From: Cellulomonas wangsupingiae
Lineage (GTDB): Bacteria > Actinomycetota > Actinomycetes > Actinomycetales > Cellulomonadaceae
Assembly: GCF_024508275.1 (NCBI RefSeq)
Contig: NZ_CP101989.1
Coordinates: 3,720,001 to 3,784,000, forward strand
Reading direction: 5' to 3'
Length of the DNA stretch: 64,000 bases
The position numbers and the translations under genes were made by a program. Below the pieces are notes generated by a model that saw only the letters and a list, made by a program, of their open reading frames with translations, searched no databases and had not been told where the DNA came from. Below, piece by piece: positions 24,464 through 33,049 of this stretch (position 1 is the stretch's first letter; every line of letters starts with the position of its first letter).

Positions 24464-24483
24464 TCTCGTCCGTTCGGACGAGA
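24464..24483. promoter_or_regulatory. Perfect 20-bp palindrome between membrane protein and kinase genes
   Basis: TCTCGTCCGTTCGGACGAGA has nine-base arms around TT. It lies 32 bases before the kinase ATG (24516) and 65 bases before the divergent gene. It may be an operator for the response regulator encoded next to it, or for an unlinked factor. Confidence 0.6.
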
Positions 24484-24515
24484 GCCGCAGGTCACGGACG
24501 TGCTGGGATGGGTGC

Positions 24516-25757
24516 ATGACCTCCCGTCTCGCCGCCCTCGCGCGGTGGGTGCGCACGCCGCCGCGCGGGCCTGCGGCGGACCGCGCGTACTCGGTGGCGC
24601 TGCTCGTCGTCGGGCTGGTCCTGCTGGTGCTCGACGTGCGCATGCTCGGCGTGGACCAGCCGCTCGCCGACGTGCCGGGCGGCACGCTGCCGTGGCAGGT
24701 GGGCGTGCTCCTGCTGGGGACGACCGCGCTGCTGTACAAGCGCCGGCACCCGGTGCTTGTCCTCGTGGTCGTCACCGCGCTGCTCGCGGTCGACGTGGTG
24801 CTCGGCGGCAGCCTGGGCATGTACCTGGTGCTGTTCGACGCGCTCTTCACGGTGGCGCGTGGCGCGGCACCGCGTGCCCGCGCGGTCGTGCTGGGGGTGC
24901 TGGTCGCCCTCGTGCTCGGGGTGATGGTCGCGACGGTCGTGGCGGGCATGTCGGCGCGGGACGTCGTCCAGCTGACGCTCGTCGCCGGGTCGCTGCTGCT
25001 GCCGCCGTGGTGGTGGGGCTCGGACGTGCGCCGCTCGGAGGTGCTGACGGCCGAGCAGTCGCGTCGCGCCGACGCCGAGCGTGCCCGGGCCGACCTGGCC
25101 CGCGCGCACGCCGACGACGTCGCACGCATCGCCGCGCTCGACCGGGACCGGGCGGTGCAGGACGAGCGCGCGCGTGTGGCCCGCGACCTGCACGACGTGG
25201 TCGCCGGGCACCTGTCCGCGGTCGCCATCCACGCCGAGGCCGCGCTCGCCGCCCCACCGGACGAGTCGCGGGACCGCGCGGCGCTGACGGCGGCGCGTGC
25301 CGGGTCGCTCGACGCGCTGGCGGAGATGCGCTCGATGATCCTCGTGCTGCGCGAGGGCGCGGACGCCGACGCGGCCACCGCACCGGCCGGTCTGGCGCGG
25401 GTCGCGGACCTCGACGTGGACGTCGTCGGCGACGTGCCGACGGGAGTGCCCACGGCCGTCGACCACGCGGCGTTCCGCATCCTGCAGGAGGCCGCGACGA
25501 ACGCGCACAAGCACGGCGGCGGGCGCGCGGCGGTGCGCGTCACGGCCGACGACGACGCTCTCGTGCTCGTCGTCGACAACCCGCTGGCCACCGACGCCGG
25601 CCCGGTGGACCCGGCCCTGACGTCGTCGGCGGGCCTGCAGACGATGCACGAGCGCGCGGCGGCCCTGGGCGGCGCCGTCGAGGCCGGCCCGCGGGGCGAC
25701 ACCTGGCGGGTCCGCGCCCACCTGCCGCTGCGACGAGGGAGTGTGCAGCGGTGGTGA
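24516..25757 (+). CDS. NarL-type sensor histidine kinase
   Basis: The product has 413 residues. Membrane helices lie about 25-45, 60-75, 80-98, 101-115, 120-145 and 150-165. A coiled segment leads to the HisKA_3 dimerisation domain with the phosphorylatable His226 in VARDLHDVVAGHL. The ATPase domain has the N box FRILQEAATNAHKH and a C-terminal GLQTMHERAAAL. It signals to the response regulator encoded next, whose start overlaps its stop. There is no extracytoplasmic ligand domain, so the signal may be sensed within the membrane, for example envelope stress. Confidence 0.9.
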   Translation: MTSRLAALARWVRTPPRGPAADRAYSVALLVVGLVLLVLDVRMLGVDQPLADVPGGTLPWQVGVLLLGTTALLYKRRHPVLVLVVVTALLAVDVVLGGSLGMYLVLFDALFTVARGAAPRARAVVLGVLVALVLGVMVATVVAGMSARDVVQLTLVAGSLLLPPWWWGSDVRRSEVLTAEQSRRADAERARADLARAHADDVARIAALDRDRAVQDERARVARDLHDVVAGHLSAVAIHAEAALAAPPDESRDRAALTAARAGSLDALAEMRSMILVLREGADADAATAPAGLARVADLDVDVVGDVPTGVPTAVDHAAFRILQEAATNAHKHGGGRAAVRVTADDDALVLVVDNPLATDAGPVDPALTSSAGLQTMHERAAALGGAVEAGPRGDTWRVRAHLPLRRGSVQRW

Positions 25758-26437
25758 CGCTGGAGGTCCCGAACGCTGCACACCCCGCCGTCCGGGTGCT
25801 GCTGGCCGACGACCACGCGGCGATCCGCGCCGGCCTGCGGATCATGCTCGAGCAGTCCGGCCGGGTGCAGGTCGTCGGGGAGGCGGCGGACGGCGACGTC
25901 GCGGTGCGTCAGGCGCGTGCGCTGCGCCCCGACGTCGTGCTGATGGACGTGCGCATGCCGGGGACCGACGGCATCGCCGCGACGGCCGCGATCGTCGGCG
26001 AGCGGCTGGCCGACGTGGTGGCGCTGACGACGTTCGACCTCGACGAGTACGTGCTCGGCATGGTGCGGGCGGGGGCCGCCGGGTTCCTCCTGAAGACCGT
26101 CGGCGCGCACGAGCTGGTCGACGCGGTGTGCCGGGTGGCCGCCGGCGAGGGCGTGCTGGCGCCCGAGGTCACGCGCCGCCTGCTCGACGCGGTCGCGTCG
26201 CAACCCGTCCCCGCAGCCCCGGTCCCAGCAGAGGCCGACGACCGCCTCGCCGCCCTGACCGCGCGCGAGCGCGACGTCCTCGACGCCCTGGGCGACGGGC
26301 TGTCGAACGCGGACATCGCGGCGCGGCTCGTGGTGTCGGAGACGACGGTGAAGTCCCACGTCAGCCACGTGCTGGGCAAGCTCGGCGTGCGGACGCGACT
26401 GCAGGCGGGGGTGCTGGCGCGCGACGCGCGGCGCTGA
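25751..26437 (+). CDS. NarL/FixJ-family response regulator
   Basis: The product has 228 residues. The receiver domain has acidic residues in LLADDHAAIRAG, the phospho-acceptor Asp66 in LMDVRMPG, and the conserved Lys in FLLKTVG. The LuxR-type HTH reads LTARERDVLDALGDGLSNAD, then IAARLVVSETTVKSHVSH. The gene begins with GTGGTG inside the kinase stop codon. It pairs with the kinase upstream and may bind the palindrome at 24464. No obvious target gene lies downstream; the next gene starts after 67 bases. Confidence 0.9.
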   Translation: MVTLEVPNAAHPAVRVLLADDHAAIRAGLRIMLEQSGRVQVVGEAADGDVAVRQARALRPDVVLMDVRMPGTDGIAATAAIVGERLADVVALTTFDLDEYVLGMVRAGAAGFLLKTVGAHELVDAVCRVAAGEGVLAPEVTRRLLDAVASQPVPAAPVPAEADDRLAALTARERDVLDALGDGLSNADIAARLVVSETTVKSHVSHVLGKLGVRTRLQAGVLARDARR

Positions 26438-26504
26438 GCCACGACGCACACGCGTCGTCCGCTCACCGAGCGGGACAGGCGTCCAACCGGTAGGAAAGTG
26501 CCCC

Positions 26505-27536
26505 ATGGTGCGCGTCGGATTCCACAACTCACACGAGCAGGTCCATCCCTCCGCGTTGCTCGCCGCGACCCGGCTGGCCGAGCAGCGCGGGTTCGACGCC
26601 GCGATGTGCTCCGACCACTGGGCACCGTGGCAGTCCACGCAGGGCCACTCCGGGTTCGCGTGGACGTGGCTGGGCTCGGCGCTGGCGACGACCCGGCTGC
26701 CGTTCGGCGTCGTGAACGCCCCCGGCCAGCGGTACCACCCGGCGATCATCGCCCAGGCCGCGGCCACGCTGGCCGCGATGTACCCGGGCCGGTTCTGGGT
26801 CGCGCTCGGGTCCGGCGAGAACATGAACGAGCACATCACCGGCGACGGGTGGCTGCCCAAGCCCGTGCGCGACGCGCGCCTGCTGGAGTGCGTCGAGGTC
26901 ATCCGCGCGCTGCTCGACGGCGAGGAGGTCACGCACGACGGCCTGGTGAAGGTCGACCGCGCCAAGCTGTGGACGCTCCCCGACGTGAAGCCGCTGCTCA
27001 TCGGCCCGGCCGTCTCGGTCGCCACGGCCCGCAACCACGCCCGCTGGGCCGACGGGCTGGTCACCGTGAACCAGCCCGAGGACAAGCTGCGGCGCATCAT
27101 CGCCGAGTACCGCGACGCCGGCGGACGCGGTGAGATCGCGCTGCAGGTGCACGTCTCGTTCGCCCCCACCGACGCCGAGGCGCTGCGACTGGCGCGCGAG
27201 CAGTGGGCGGGCAACGCGATCGGCCCGCCCGTCGCGTGGGACCTCGACACCCCCGAGGCGTTCGACCAGATCGCCGACAAGGTCAGCGACGACCTGCTGC
27301 GCGGCTCGGTGCTCGTCGAGCACGACCCGCAGCGGCTCGCCGACCGGCTCGTCGCCCTGGCGGAGCTCGGCTTCGACGCCGTCTACCTGCACCAGATCGC
27401 GACCGACGTCGTCCCGTCCGACGACAAGCACCCCGACGCCGCCGCCACGGCCACGCGGCCGTCGTCGTCGCTGGAGGCGTTCGTCGACATGGCGGCCGAG
27501 CACGTGCTCCCCGCCCTGAAGGAGGCCCACGCGTGA
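26505..27536 (+). CDS. LLM class flavin oxidoreductase (TIGR03885-like)
   Basis: The product has 343 residues and a luciferase-like barrel. MVRVGFHNSHEQVHPSALLA is the first strand, and CSDHWAPWQSTQGHSGFAW is the active-site loop. ALGSGENMNEHITG is the cofactor-binding motif, as in F420 enzymes, although this subgroup has been described as possibly non-F420. TAGGAA sits 13-18 bases before the ATG, so the leader would be short. The stop overlaps the GTG of the GH13 gene by four bases (GTGA), so the two proteins are made from one message. This pairing hints at linked metabolism. The substrate is unknown. Confidence 0.85.
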   Translation: MVRVGFHNSHEQVHPSALLAATRLAEQRGFDAAMCSDHWAPWQSTQGHSGFAWTWLGSALATTRLPFGVVNAPGQRYHPAIIAQAAATLAAMYPGRFWVALGSGENMNEHITGDGWLPKPVRDARLLECVEVIRALLDGEEVTHDGLVKVDRAKLWTLPDVKPLLIGPAVSVATARNHARWADGLVTVNQPEDKLRRIIAEYRDAGGRGEIALQVHVSFAPTDAEALRLAREQWAGNAIGPPVAWDLDTPEAFDQIADKVSDDLLRGSVLVEHDPQRLADRLVALAELGFDAVYLHQIATDVVPSDDKHPDAAATATRPSSSLEAFVDMAAEHVLPALKEAHA

Positions 27537-29227
27537 GGATCCGCGACACCGGTGACCTGTGGTGGAAGTCCGCCGTCATCTACTGCCTCGACGTCGAGAC
27601 CTACATGGACTGGGACGACGACGGCATCGGCGACCTGCCGGGCCTCGTGCAGCGCATCGACCACCTCGCCGAGCTCGGGGTGACGTGCCTGTGGCTCATG
27701 CCGTTCTACCCGACGGCCGACCGCGACGACGGCTACGACATCACCGACTACTACGGCGTCGACCCGCGCCTCGGTGACGCCGGTGACCTCGTCGAGCTGA
27801 TCCGCACGGCCCACGACCGCGGCATCCGCGTCATCGCCGACCTCGTCGTCAACCACACGTCGGACCGCCACCCGTGGTTCCGCTCCGCGCGGCGCTCGAA
27901 GGACAGCCCGTACCGCGACTGGTACGTGTGGCGCGAGGACGCCCCGCCGGACACGTCGAAGGAGGTCGTCTTCCCCGACAAGGAGGACGGCATCTGGACG
28001 TACGACGACCAGGCGGAGGCCTGGTACCGGCACCGGTTCTACCGGCACCAGCCGGACCTCAACACCGCGAACCCGCAGGTCCGCGACGCGATCGCGAAGG
28101 TCGTGGGCTACTGGGCGCAGATGGGCCTGGACGGGTTCCGCGTCGACGCCGTGCCGTTCTTCCTCGCCGACGCGCACAAGGGCAAGGGCGACGACGTCGA
28201 CCACCCGCACGAGTTCCTGCAGCAGCTGCGCGCGTTCCTGTCGCGGCGCACGGGCGCCTCGATCCTCATGGGCGAGGTCAACCTGCCGTACGAGCAGCAG
28301 CGCACGTTCTTCGGCGACCACACGGGCGACGGCAAGCACGAGGGCGCCGAGCTGAACCTGCAGTTCGACTTCGTGCTCATGCAGCAGATGTACCTGGCGC
28401 TGGCCCGCCAGGACGCCGGACCGATCGCGGACACGCTGCGCACGCGCCCGGAGATCCCGCACGACGCCCAGTGGGCGACGTTCGTGCGCAACCACGACGA
28501 GCTGACGCTCGACAAGCTCTCCGACGACGAGCGGCAGGAGGTGTTCGACGCCTTCGGCCCCGACAAGGACATGCAGCTGTACGACCGCGGGCTGCGCCGC
28601 CGCCTGCCCCCGATGCTCGAGGGCGACCCGCGCCGCGTGCGGATGGTCTACTCGCTGCTGTTCAGCCTGCCGGGCACGCCCGTGCTGTTCTACGGCGAGG
28701 AGATCGGCATGGGCGAGAACCTCGCCGCCGAGGGACGGCTCGCGGTCCGCACGCCCATGCAGTGGACGTCCGGCAAGAACGGCGGGTTCTCCCAGGCGGC
28801 CGCGTCGCGGCTGTCCGGGCCGGTGACCGAGGGGGCCTTCGCCCCCGAGCACGTCAACGTGTCCGACCAGCGCCGGGACCCCGACTCGCTGCTGAACTTC
28901 GTGCAGAAGCTCGCGCGCCGGTACCGCGAGAGCCCCGAGCTGGGCTGGACGACCCGCGTCGAGATCCTCGACCAGCCGCACGCCGCGGTCCTCGCGCACC
29001 GCTCGACGTGGCAGGACGCGTCGATGGTCGCGCTGCACAACCTGGGCTCGGAGGCCGTGCGGGTGCCGCTGCACCTCGACGACGCCGGCGCCGGCACCCG
29101 CCTCATCGACCTCCTGGAGGACGACGACCGCACGACGGACGACCAGGGCCGGGTGGAGATCGAGCTCGACGGGTACGGGTGCCGGTGGCTGCGCGTGGTG
29201 CACCCCGGCTCCCGGCGCATGCTCTGA
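27533..29227 (+). CDS. GH13 alpha-amylase family protein, trehalose-synthase-like
   Basis: The product has 564 residues. It is a (beta/alpha)8 glycoside hydrolase of family 13 with catalytic Asp205 (FRVDAVPF), Glu248 (MGEVNLP) and Asp322 (RNHDELTL). The N-terminus VIYCLDVETYMDWDDDGIGD and the GLVQRIDHLAELGVTCLWLM region match trehalose synthase (maltose to trehalose) and related enzymes. The loop RRLPPMLEGDPRRVRMVYSL is characteristic. A C-terminal beta domain follows (about 490-564). It is shorter than full TreS with a maltokinase domain. It is coupled to the LLM gene upstream and ends at a GC-rich hairpin. Alternative: an oligo-glucosidase or sucrose-phosphorylase-like isomerase. Confidence 0.85.
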   Translation: MRIRDTGDLWWKSAVIYCLDVETYMDWDDDGIGDLPGLVQRIDHLAELGVTCLWLMPFYPTADRDDGYDITDYYGVDPRLGDAGDLVELIRTAHDRGIRVIADLVVNHTSDRHPWFRSARRSKDSPYRDWYVWREDAPPDTSKEVVFPDKEDGIWTYDDQAEAWYRHRFYRHQPDLNTANPQVRDAIAKVVGYWAQMGLDGFRVDAVPFFLADAHKGKGDDVDHPHEFLQQLRAFLSRRTGASILMGEVNLPYEQQRTFFGDHTGDGKHEGAELNLQFDFVLMQQMYLALARQDAGPIADTLRTRPEIPHDAQWATFVRNHDELTLDKLSDDERQEVFDAFGPDKDMQLYDRGLRRRLPPMLEGDPRRVRMVYSLLFSLPGTPVLFYGEEIGMGENLAAEGRLAVRTPMQWTSGKNGGFSQAAASRLSGPVTEGAFAPEHVNVSDQRRDPDSLLNFVQKLARRYRESPELGWTTRVEILDQPHAAVLAHRSTWQDASMVALHNLGSEAVRVPLHLDDAGAGTRLIDLLEDDDRTTDDQGRVEIELDGYGCRWLRVVHPGSRRML

Positions 29228-29247
29228 CCGGCGCCGACGCGTCGACG

Positions 29248-29271
29248 GGGCGGGGCCGCGCGGCCCCGCCC
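29248..29271 (+). terminator. Hairpin terminator after the GH13 gene
   Basis: GGGCGGGGCCG and CGGCCCCGCCC are complementary (11 bp) around a very short loop, 21 bases after the stop codon at 29227. Confidence 0.7.
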
Positions 29272-29400
29272 TGCTCGTCCGGCACGTCACTGAAGCGTTT
29301 CGGTCCTCGGCTGTCCCAGGCGACGTCCAGGAACGTCACGTACGGTGCCGGAGGCCGTCCCGGCGTTCCGGGCCGGTCTCCCGACCCCCGGAGGACCTCC

Positions 29401-30366
29401 GTGCGACGCCCCACGACCCGCACCGCGCTGCGTGCCGCAGCCGCAGCGCTGGCGCTCAGCCTCACCCTCGCCGCCTGCGCCGGCGACGAACCGAGCGACG
29501 ACGCGACGACGCCCACCGCGCAGGACTCGGCCGCCTCCACGGCGGAGCCGACCGCGTCGGCGGAGGACATCGCCGCCCTGGAGTCCGTCGCCGTCGAGGG
29601 CGCCGCCGGCGCGGAGCCCAAGGTGGTGCTCCCCAGTACCCCGTTCAGCCTGTCGGCGCCCACCGCGTTCGTGCTCGAGGAGGGCACGGGCGAGACCGTC
29701 GCCGACGGCGACCTGATCGACCTGCACTCGGTGTGGGTGAACGGCACCGACGGCACGACGCAGCAGTCGACGTGGGCGTCCGCGCCCGAGCAGCTCGTCG
29801 TCTCCGAGGCGTCGCTGGCCCCGGTGCTCGCCGACATCCTGGTCGACGGCAAGGTCGGCATGCGCTTCGTCTTCGGCCAGCCGATGGGTGAGGACGTCAC
29901 CACGGTGGCCGTCGCCGAGATCGTCGCCAAGCGGCCCGGGCGCGCCACGGGCACGGCCGTCGCCCCCGTGGACGGCCTGCCCACCGTGACGCTCGCGGAG
30001 AACGGCGCACCGGCGCTCGAGCCGGCCGAGGGCGACGCGCCGACGACCCTCGTCGCGCAGCCGTTGATCGAGGGCGAGGGCCCGGAGATCGCCGCCGGCC
30101 AGACCGCGCTGGTGCACTACACCGGCTGGCTCTGGGACGGCACGCAGTTCGACTCCTCGTGGGAGCGCAGCATGCCCTTCCCCGTCGAGAACGTCGGCCA
30201 GGCGGGCGTCATCGCCGGCTGGAACGAGGGCCTCGTCGGCCAGAAGGTCGGCAGCCAGGTCATGCTCGTCGTGCCGCCGGACAAGGGCTACGGCGACGAG
30301 GAGAAGGAGGGCATCCCCCCGGGCTCGACCCTCGTCTTCGTCGTGGACATCATCGCGGCCAGCTGA
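29401..30366 (+). CDS. Double FKBP-type peptidyl-prolyl isomerase lipoprotein
   Basis: The product has 321 residues and is exported as a lipoprotein: signal RAAAAALALSLTLAAC with the lipid-carrying Cys26 in LAAC. A Ser/Thr/Ala-rich linker follows. Two FKBP domains are seen. The first (about 85-185) is degenerate and lacks the usual aromatic pocket. The second (about 210-321) is canonical, with LVHYTGWLWDGTQFDSSW, GWNEGLVGQKVGSQVMLVVP and PPGSTLVFVVDI. It should speed proline isomerisation of exported proteins on the outer membrane face. GTG 29401 follows GGAGGACCTCC. A perfect hairpin closes the gene. Confidence 0.9.
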   Translation: MRRPTTRTALRAAAAALALSLTLAACAGDEPSDDATTPTAQDSAASTAEPTASAEDIAALESVAVEGAAGAEPKVVLPSTPFSLSAPTAFVLEEGTGETVADGDLIDLHSVWVNGTDGTTQQSTWASAPEQLVVSEASLAPVLADILVDGKVGMRFVFGQPMGEDVTTVAVAEIVAKRPGRATGTAVAPVDGLPTVTLAENGAPALEPAEGDAPTTLVAQPLIEGEGPEIAAGQTALVHYTGWLWDGTQFDSSWERSMPFPVENVGQAGVIAGWNEGLVGQKVGSQVMLVVPPDKGYGDEEKEGIPPGSTLVFVVDIIAAS

Positions 30367-30384
30367 CGCACCGCACCTGACGCA

Positions 30385-30426
30385 CGGGCCGGACCCCCTC
30401 CCACCACCGGGAGGGGGTCCGGCCCG
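30385..30426 (+). terminator. Perfect 18-bp terminator hairpin after the FKBP gene
   Basis: CGGGCCGGACCCCCTCCC pairs perfectly with GGGAGGGGGTCCGGCCCG around the loop ACCACC. It begins 19 bases after the stop codon at 30366. It is the strongest hairpin in the window. Confidence 0.88.
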
Positions 30427-30520
30427 TCGTCGTCGGCACCAGGGACCCTCGTCCTGCCGCCGTGGGGCGCGTCGTCCTACGCTGGGCCGAAGAAGTTCAC
30501 CCACCTGTGGGAGGGTCCAC

Positions 30521-32578
30521 ATGGACCAGGCACCGTCGCCCGCCGTCCGCACGGTCGCACTGCTGGGCGCGTCGGGATCCGGCAAGACCACCCTCACCGA
30601 GGCCCTGCTGCACCGCGCCGGGACGATCCCCCGCGCCGGGCGCGTCGAGGACGGCACCACGGTGAGCGACCACGAGCCCGAGGAGATCGCCCGCGGCATC
30701 TCGCTCGCGCTCGGCGTCGCGCCGTTCCGATGGCAGACGGACGACGGCCGCACGTACGACGTCACGCTGCTCGACACCCCGGGGTACCTCGACTTCGCCG
30801 GCGCGGTCGACGCGGCGCTGAGCGCCGCCGACCTCGCGGTGATCGTCGTCAGCGCCGTCGACGGCGTGCAGGCCGGCACGCACCTGGCGTGGCGGGCGGC
30901 CGGCGAGGCGGGCGTGCCGCGGCTGGTCGTCGTCACCAAGGAGGACCGCGCGCGCGCCGACTTCCACCGCGTCCTCGCGCAGCTGCGCGACGCGTTCGGC
31001 GACGTGCTGGTGCCCCTGGAGCTGCCGTTCGGCGACGAGGCGGGGTTCACCGGCGTCGCCGACGTGCTCTCGGAAGGAGGCTACGTCTACGACGCCGACG
31101 GCCGGCACCACGACGGCCCGCTGCCCTCGGGCGTGGCGGAGGAGGAGCACCGGCTGCACGAGTCGGTCACCGAGGACATCGTCGCCCACGACGACGACCA
31201 GCTCGAGCGGTACCTGGCCGGCGACGTCCCGTCGGTCGCGGACCTCGAGCACACCCTCGCGCAGGAGGTGTGCGACGGGCTCGCGGTCCCCGTGCTCGTC
31301 GCGTCCGGGACGACGGGCGTCGGCGTCGACCGGCTCGCCGACCTGGTCTGCGAGCTGTGCCCCGGCCCCGGCGCGCGCCCGGCGACCGTCCTCGCGGGCG
31401 ACGTCGAGGTGCAGGTCGCGCCCGACCCCCGGGGGCCGACGCTCGTGCACGCGTTCCGCACCGTGGCCGACCCGTTCGTCGGGCAGGTCACCGTGCTGCG
31501 GGTGCTGTCCGGCACGCTGCGGCCCGGTGACCGGCTCGTCAACACCACCACCCGCACCGAGGAGAGGGTGCCCGGGCTGTTCCGGCTGCGGGGCAAGGAG
31601 CACACGCCGCTGGACGTCGCCGTGGCCGGGCAGGTCGCCGCCGTCGCCAAGCTCACGGGCACGCCCACGGGGTCGCTGCTGGCGGCCAAGGGCACCCCGG
31701 GCGTCGGGATGACCGCGCGCCCGGCGCGCGAGCGGCCCGGCGTCTACGCCCTGGCGCTGGACCCGGTGACCCAGTCCGACGACGACCGCCTGTCCGCGGC
31801 CCTCGGCCGGCTCGTCGCCGAGGACCCGACGCTGACGGTCGACCGCACGGGTGAGCGCACCGTCCTGCGCGGGCTGGGCGACACGCACCTGGCGGTCGCG
31901 CTCGAGCGGCTCGCGCGCGTGTTCGGGGTGCACGTCACGACGTCGCCCGTGCCCGTCGGGTACCGCGAGACGATCGCGAAGCCGGTGGAGGCCGAGGGCA
32001 AGGTCAAGAAGCAGTCGGGCGGGCACGGGCAGTACGCGGTGGTGCAGCTGCGGGTGTCGCCGCTGCCCCCGGGGTCCGGGTTCGAGTTCGTCGACTCGGT
32101 CGTCGGCGGCGCGATCCCCCGGTCCTACCTGCCGGCCGTCGAGCGCGGCGTGCGCGAGGCGATGGCCGCGGGCGGCCCGCACGGCTTCCCCGTCGTCGAC
32201 GTGCGCGTCGAGGTGTACGACGGCAAGGCGCACTCGGTCGACTCGTCGGACATGGCGTTCCGCACCGCCGCGGCGGTGGGGCTCAAGGAGGCGCTGGCCG
32301 CCGCCGGCACCGTCGTGCTCGAGCCGGTGTGCCGGGTGCAGATCACCGTGCCCACGTCCGCGCAGGGCGACGTCATGAGCGACCTGTCCGCGCGGCGCGG
32401 CCGCATCACGGACACCGTGTCGCTCGACGGCGGCGAGGTGGTCGTCGAGGCCACCGTCCCCGAGGCCGAGCTGCAGCGCTACGTGCTGGACCTGCGTTCC
32501 CTGACGGGCGGGCGCGGCAGCCTGGTCGTCGCCCACGACCACTACGCCCCCTGCCCGGAGCACCTCACCCCCGCGTGA
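30521..32578 (+). CDS. Elongation factor G-like protein EF-G2
   Basis: The product has 685 residues and the five-domain layout of EF-G. G1 is GASGSGKT (16-23), G3 is DTPGYLDF (85-92) and G4 is TKED (139-142). The Tyr in DTPGY replaces the catalytic His, and TKxD replaces NKxD, both as in the EF-G2 group of actinobacteria and Thermus. Domain IV contains QSGGHGQYAVVQLRV and domain V RRGRITDTVSLDGG. It is a paralogue of the essential translocase, likely a GTP-binding ribosome factor of special conditions. A GGGAGGG ribosome site precedes ATG 30521. It is followed by a MazG-like gene after 32 bases. Confidence 0.9.
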   Translation: MDQAPSPAVRTVALLGASGSGKTTLTEALLHRAGTIPRAGRVEDGTTVSDHEPEEIARGISLALGVAPFRWQTDDGRTYDVTLLDTPGYLDFAGAVDAALSAADLAVIVVSAVDGVQAGTHLAWRAAGEAGVPRLVVVTKEDRARADFHRVLAQLRDAFGDVLVPLELPFGDEAGFTGVADVLSEGGYVYDADGRHHDGPLPSGVAEEEHRLHESVTEDIVAHDDDQLERYLAGDVPSVADLEHTLAQEVCDGLAVPVLVASGTTGVGVDRLADLVCELCPGPGARPATVLAGDVEVQVAPDPRGPTLVHAFRTVADPFVGQVTVLRVLSGTLRPGDRLVNTTTRTEERVPGLFRLRGKEHTPLDVAVAGQVAAVAKLTGTPTGSLLAAKGTPGVGMTARPARERPGVYALALDPVTQSDDDRLSAALGRLVAEDPTLTVDRTGERTVLRGLGDTHLAVALERLARVFGVHVTTSPVPVGYRETIAKPVEAEGKVKKQSGGHGQYAVVQLRVSPLPPGSGFEFVDSVVGGAIPRSYLPAVERGVREAMAAGGPHGFPVVDVRVEVYDGKAHSVDSSDMAFRTAAAVGLKEALAAAGTVVLEPVCRVQITVPTSAQGDVMSDLSARRGRITDTVSLDGGEVVVEATVPEAELQRYVLDLRSLTGGRGSLVVAHDHYAPCPEHLTPA

Positions 32579-32610
32579 CGCGCGCGCCCGCCCGCGGCGA
32601 TGATGGGCGC

Positions 32611-32958
32611 GTGACGGAGATCGCGGAGCTGACGGCGGCGGTGCGGGAGTTCTCGCGGGAGCGGGACTGGGAGCAGTTCCAGGACCCGAAGTCGCTGGTC
32701 CTCGCGCTGGTGGGCGAGGTCGGGGAGCTGGCCGAGCTGTTCCAGTGGGTCCCGGCGGACGAGGCGGTCGACCGGTTCGCCGTGCCCGACCGGCGCGCGC
32801 GGGCGGGCGAGGAGATGGCCGACGTGCTGGTCTACCTGGTCCGGCTGGCCGACGTGCTGGGCGTCGACCTGGGTGCGGCCGCCCGCGCGAAGCTCGCGGA
32901 CTCCCACCGCCGCTTCCCGTCCGCGGACGTCCGCGGCGTCGCCCCCCACAAGCCCTGA
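32611..32958 (+). CDS. MazG-like nucleotide pyrophosphohydrolase
   Basis: The product has 115 residues. It has a single all-alpha MazG domain with metal-binding residues in ALVGEVGELAELFQW and GEEMADVLVYLVRLADVLG. It resembles the short RS21-C6/dCTPPase-like group that hydrolyses nucleoside triphosphates to monophosphates, cleaning the pool of modified nucleotides. A GATGAT -10 lies 6 bases before GTG 32611, so it is probably leaderless and has its own promoter. The gene is followed by the family 2 palindromic repeat. Confidence 0.88.
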   Translation: MTEIAELTAAVREFSRERDWEQFQDPKSLVLALVGEVGELAELFQWVPADEAVDRFAVPDRRARAGEEMADVLVYLVRLADVLGVDLGAAARAKLADSHRRFPSADVRGVAPHKP

Positions 32959-32964
32959 CCCACC

Positions 32965-33041
32965 CGCCGAGCGCGGTACTCGACCGCCGAGCGCGGGACA
33001 TACGAGTACCGCGCTCGGCGGCGGAGTACCGCGCTCGGCGG
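32965..33041. repeat. Dispersed palindromic repeat, family 2, copy A
   Basis: The units CGCCGAGCGCGGTACTCG (32965-32982), CGCCGAGCGCGGGA (32985-32998), CGAGTACCGCGCTCGGCG (33003-33020) and GAGTACCGCGCTCGGCGG (33024-33041) alternate in direct and inverted order. They can fold as hairpins in both strands. The element fills the gap between the convergent MazG gene (ends 32958) and the ABC permease gene (ends 33050). A second copy is at 52120. Confidence 0.85.
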
Positions 33042-33049
33042 GGTGGGGG

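Noticed and set aside
32965..33041. CRISPR-like array
   Set aside because: The repeated units are in alternating orientation with spacers of 2-6 bases and no cas genes, so it is a palindromic repeat cluster.
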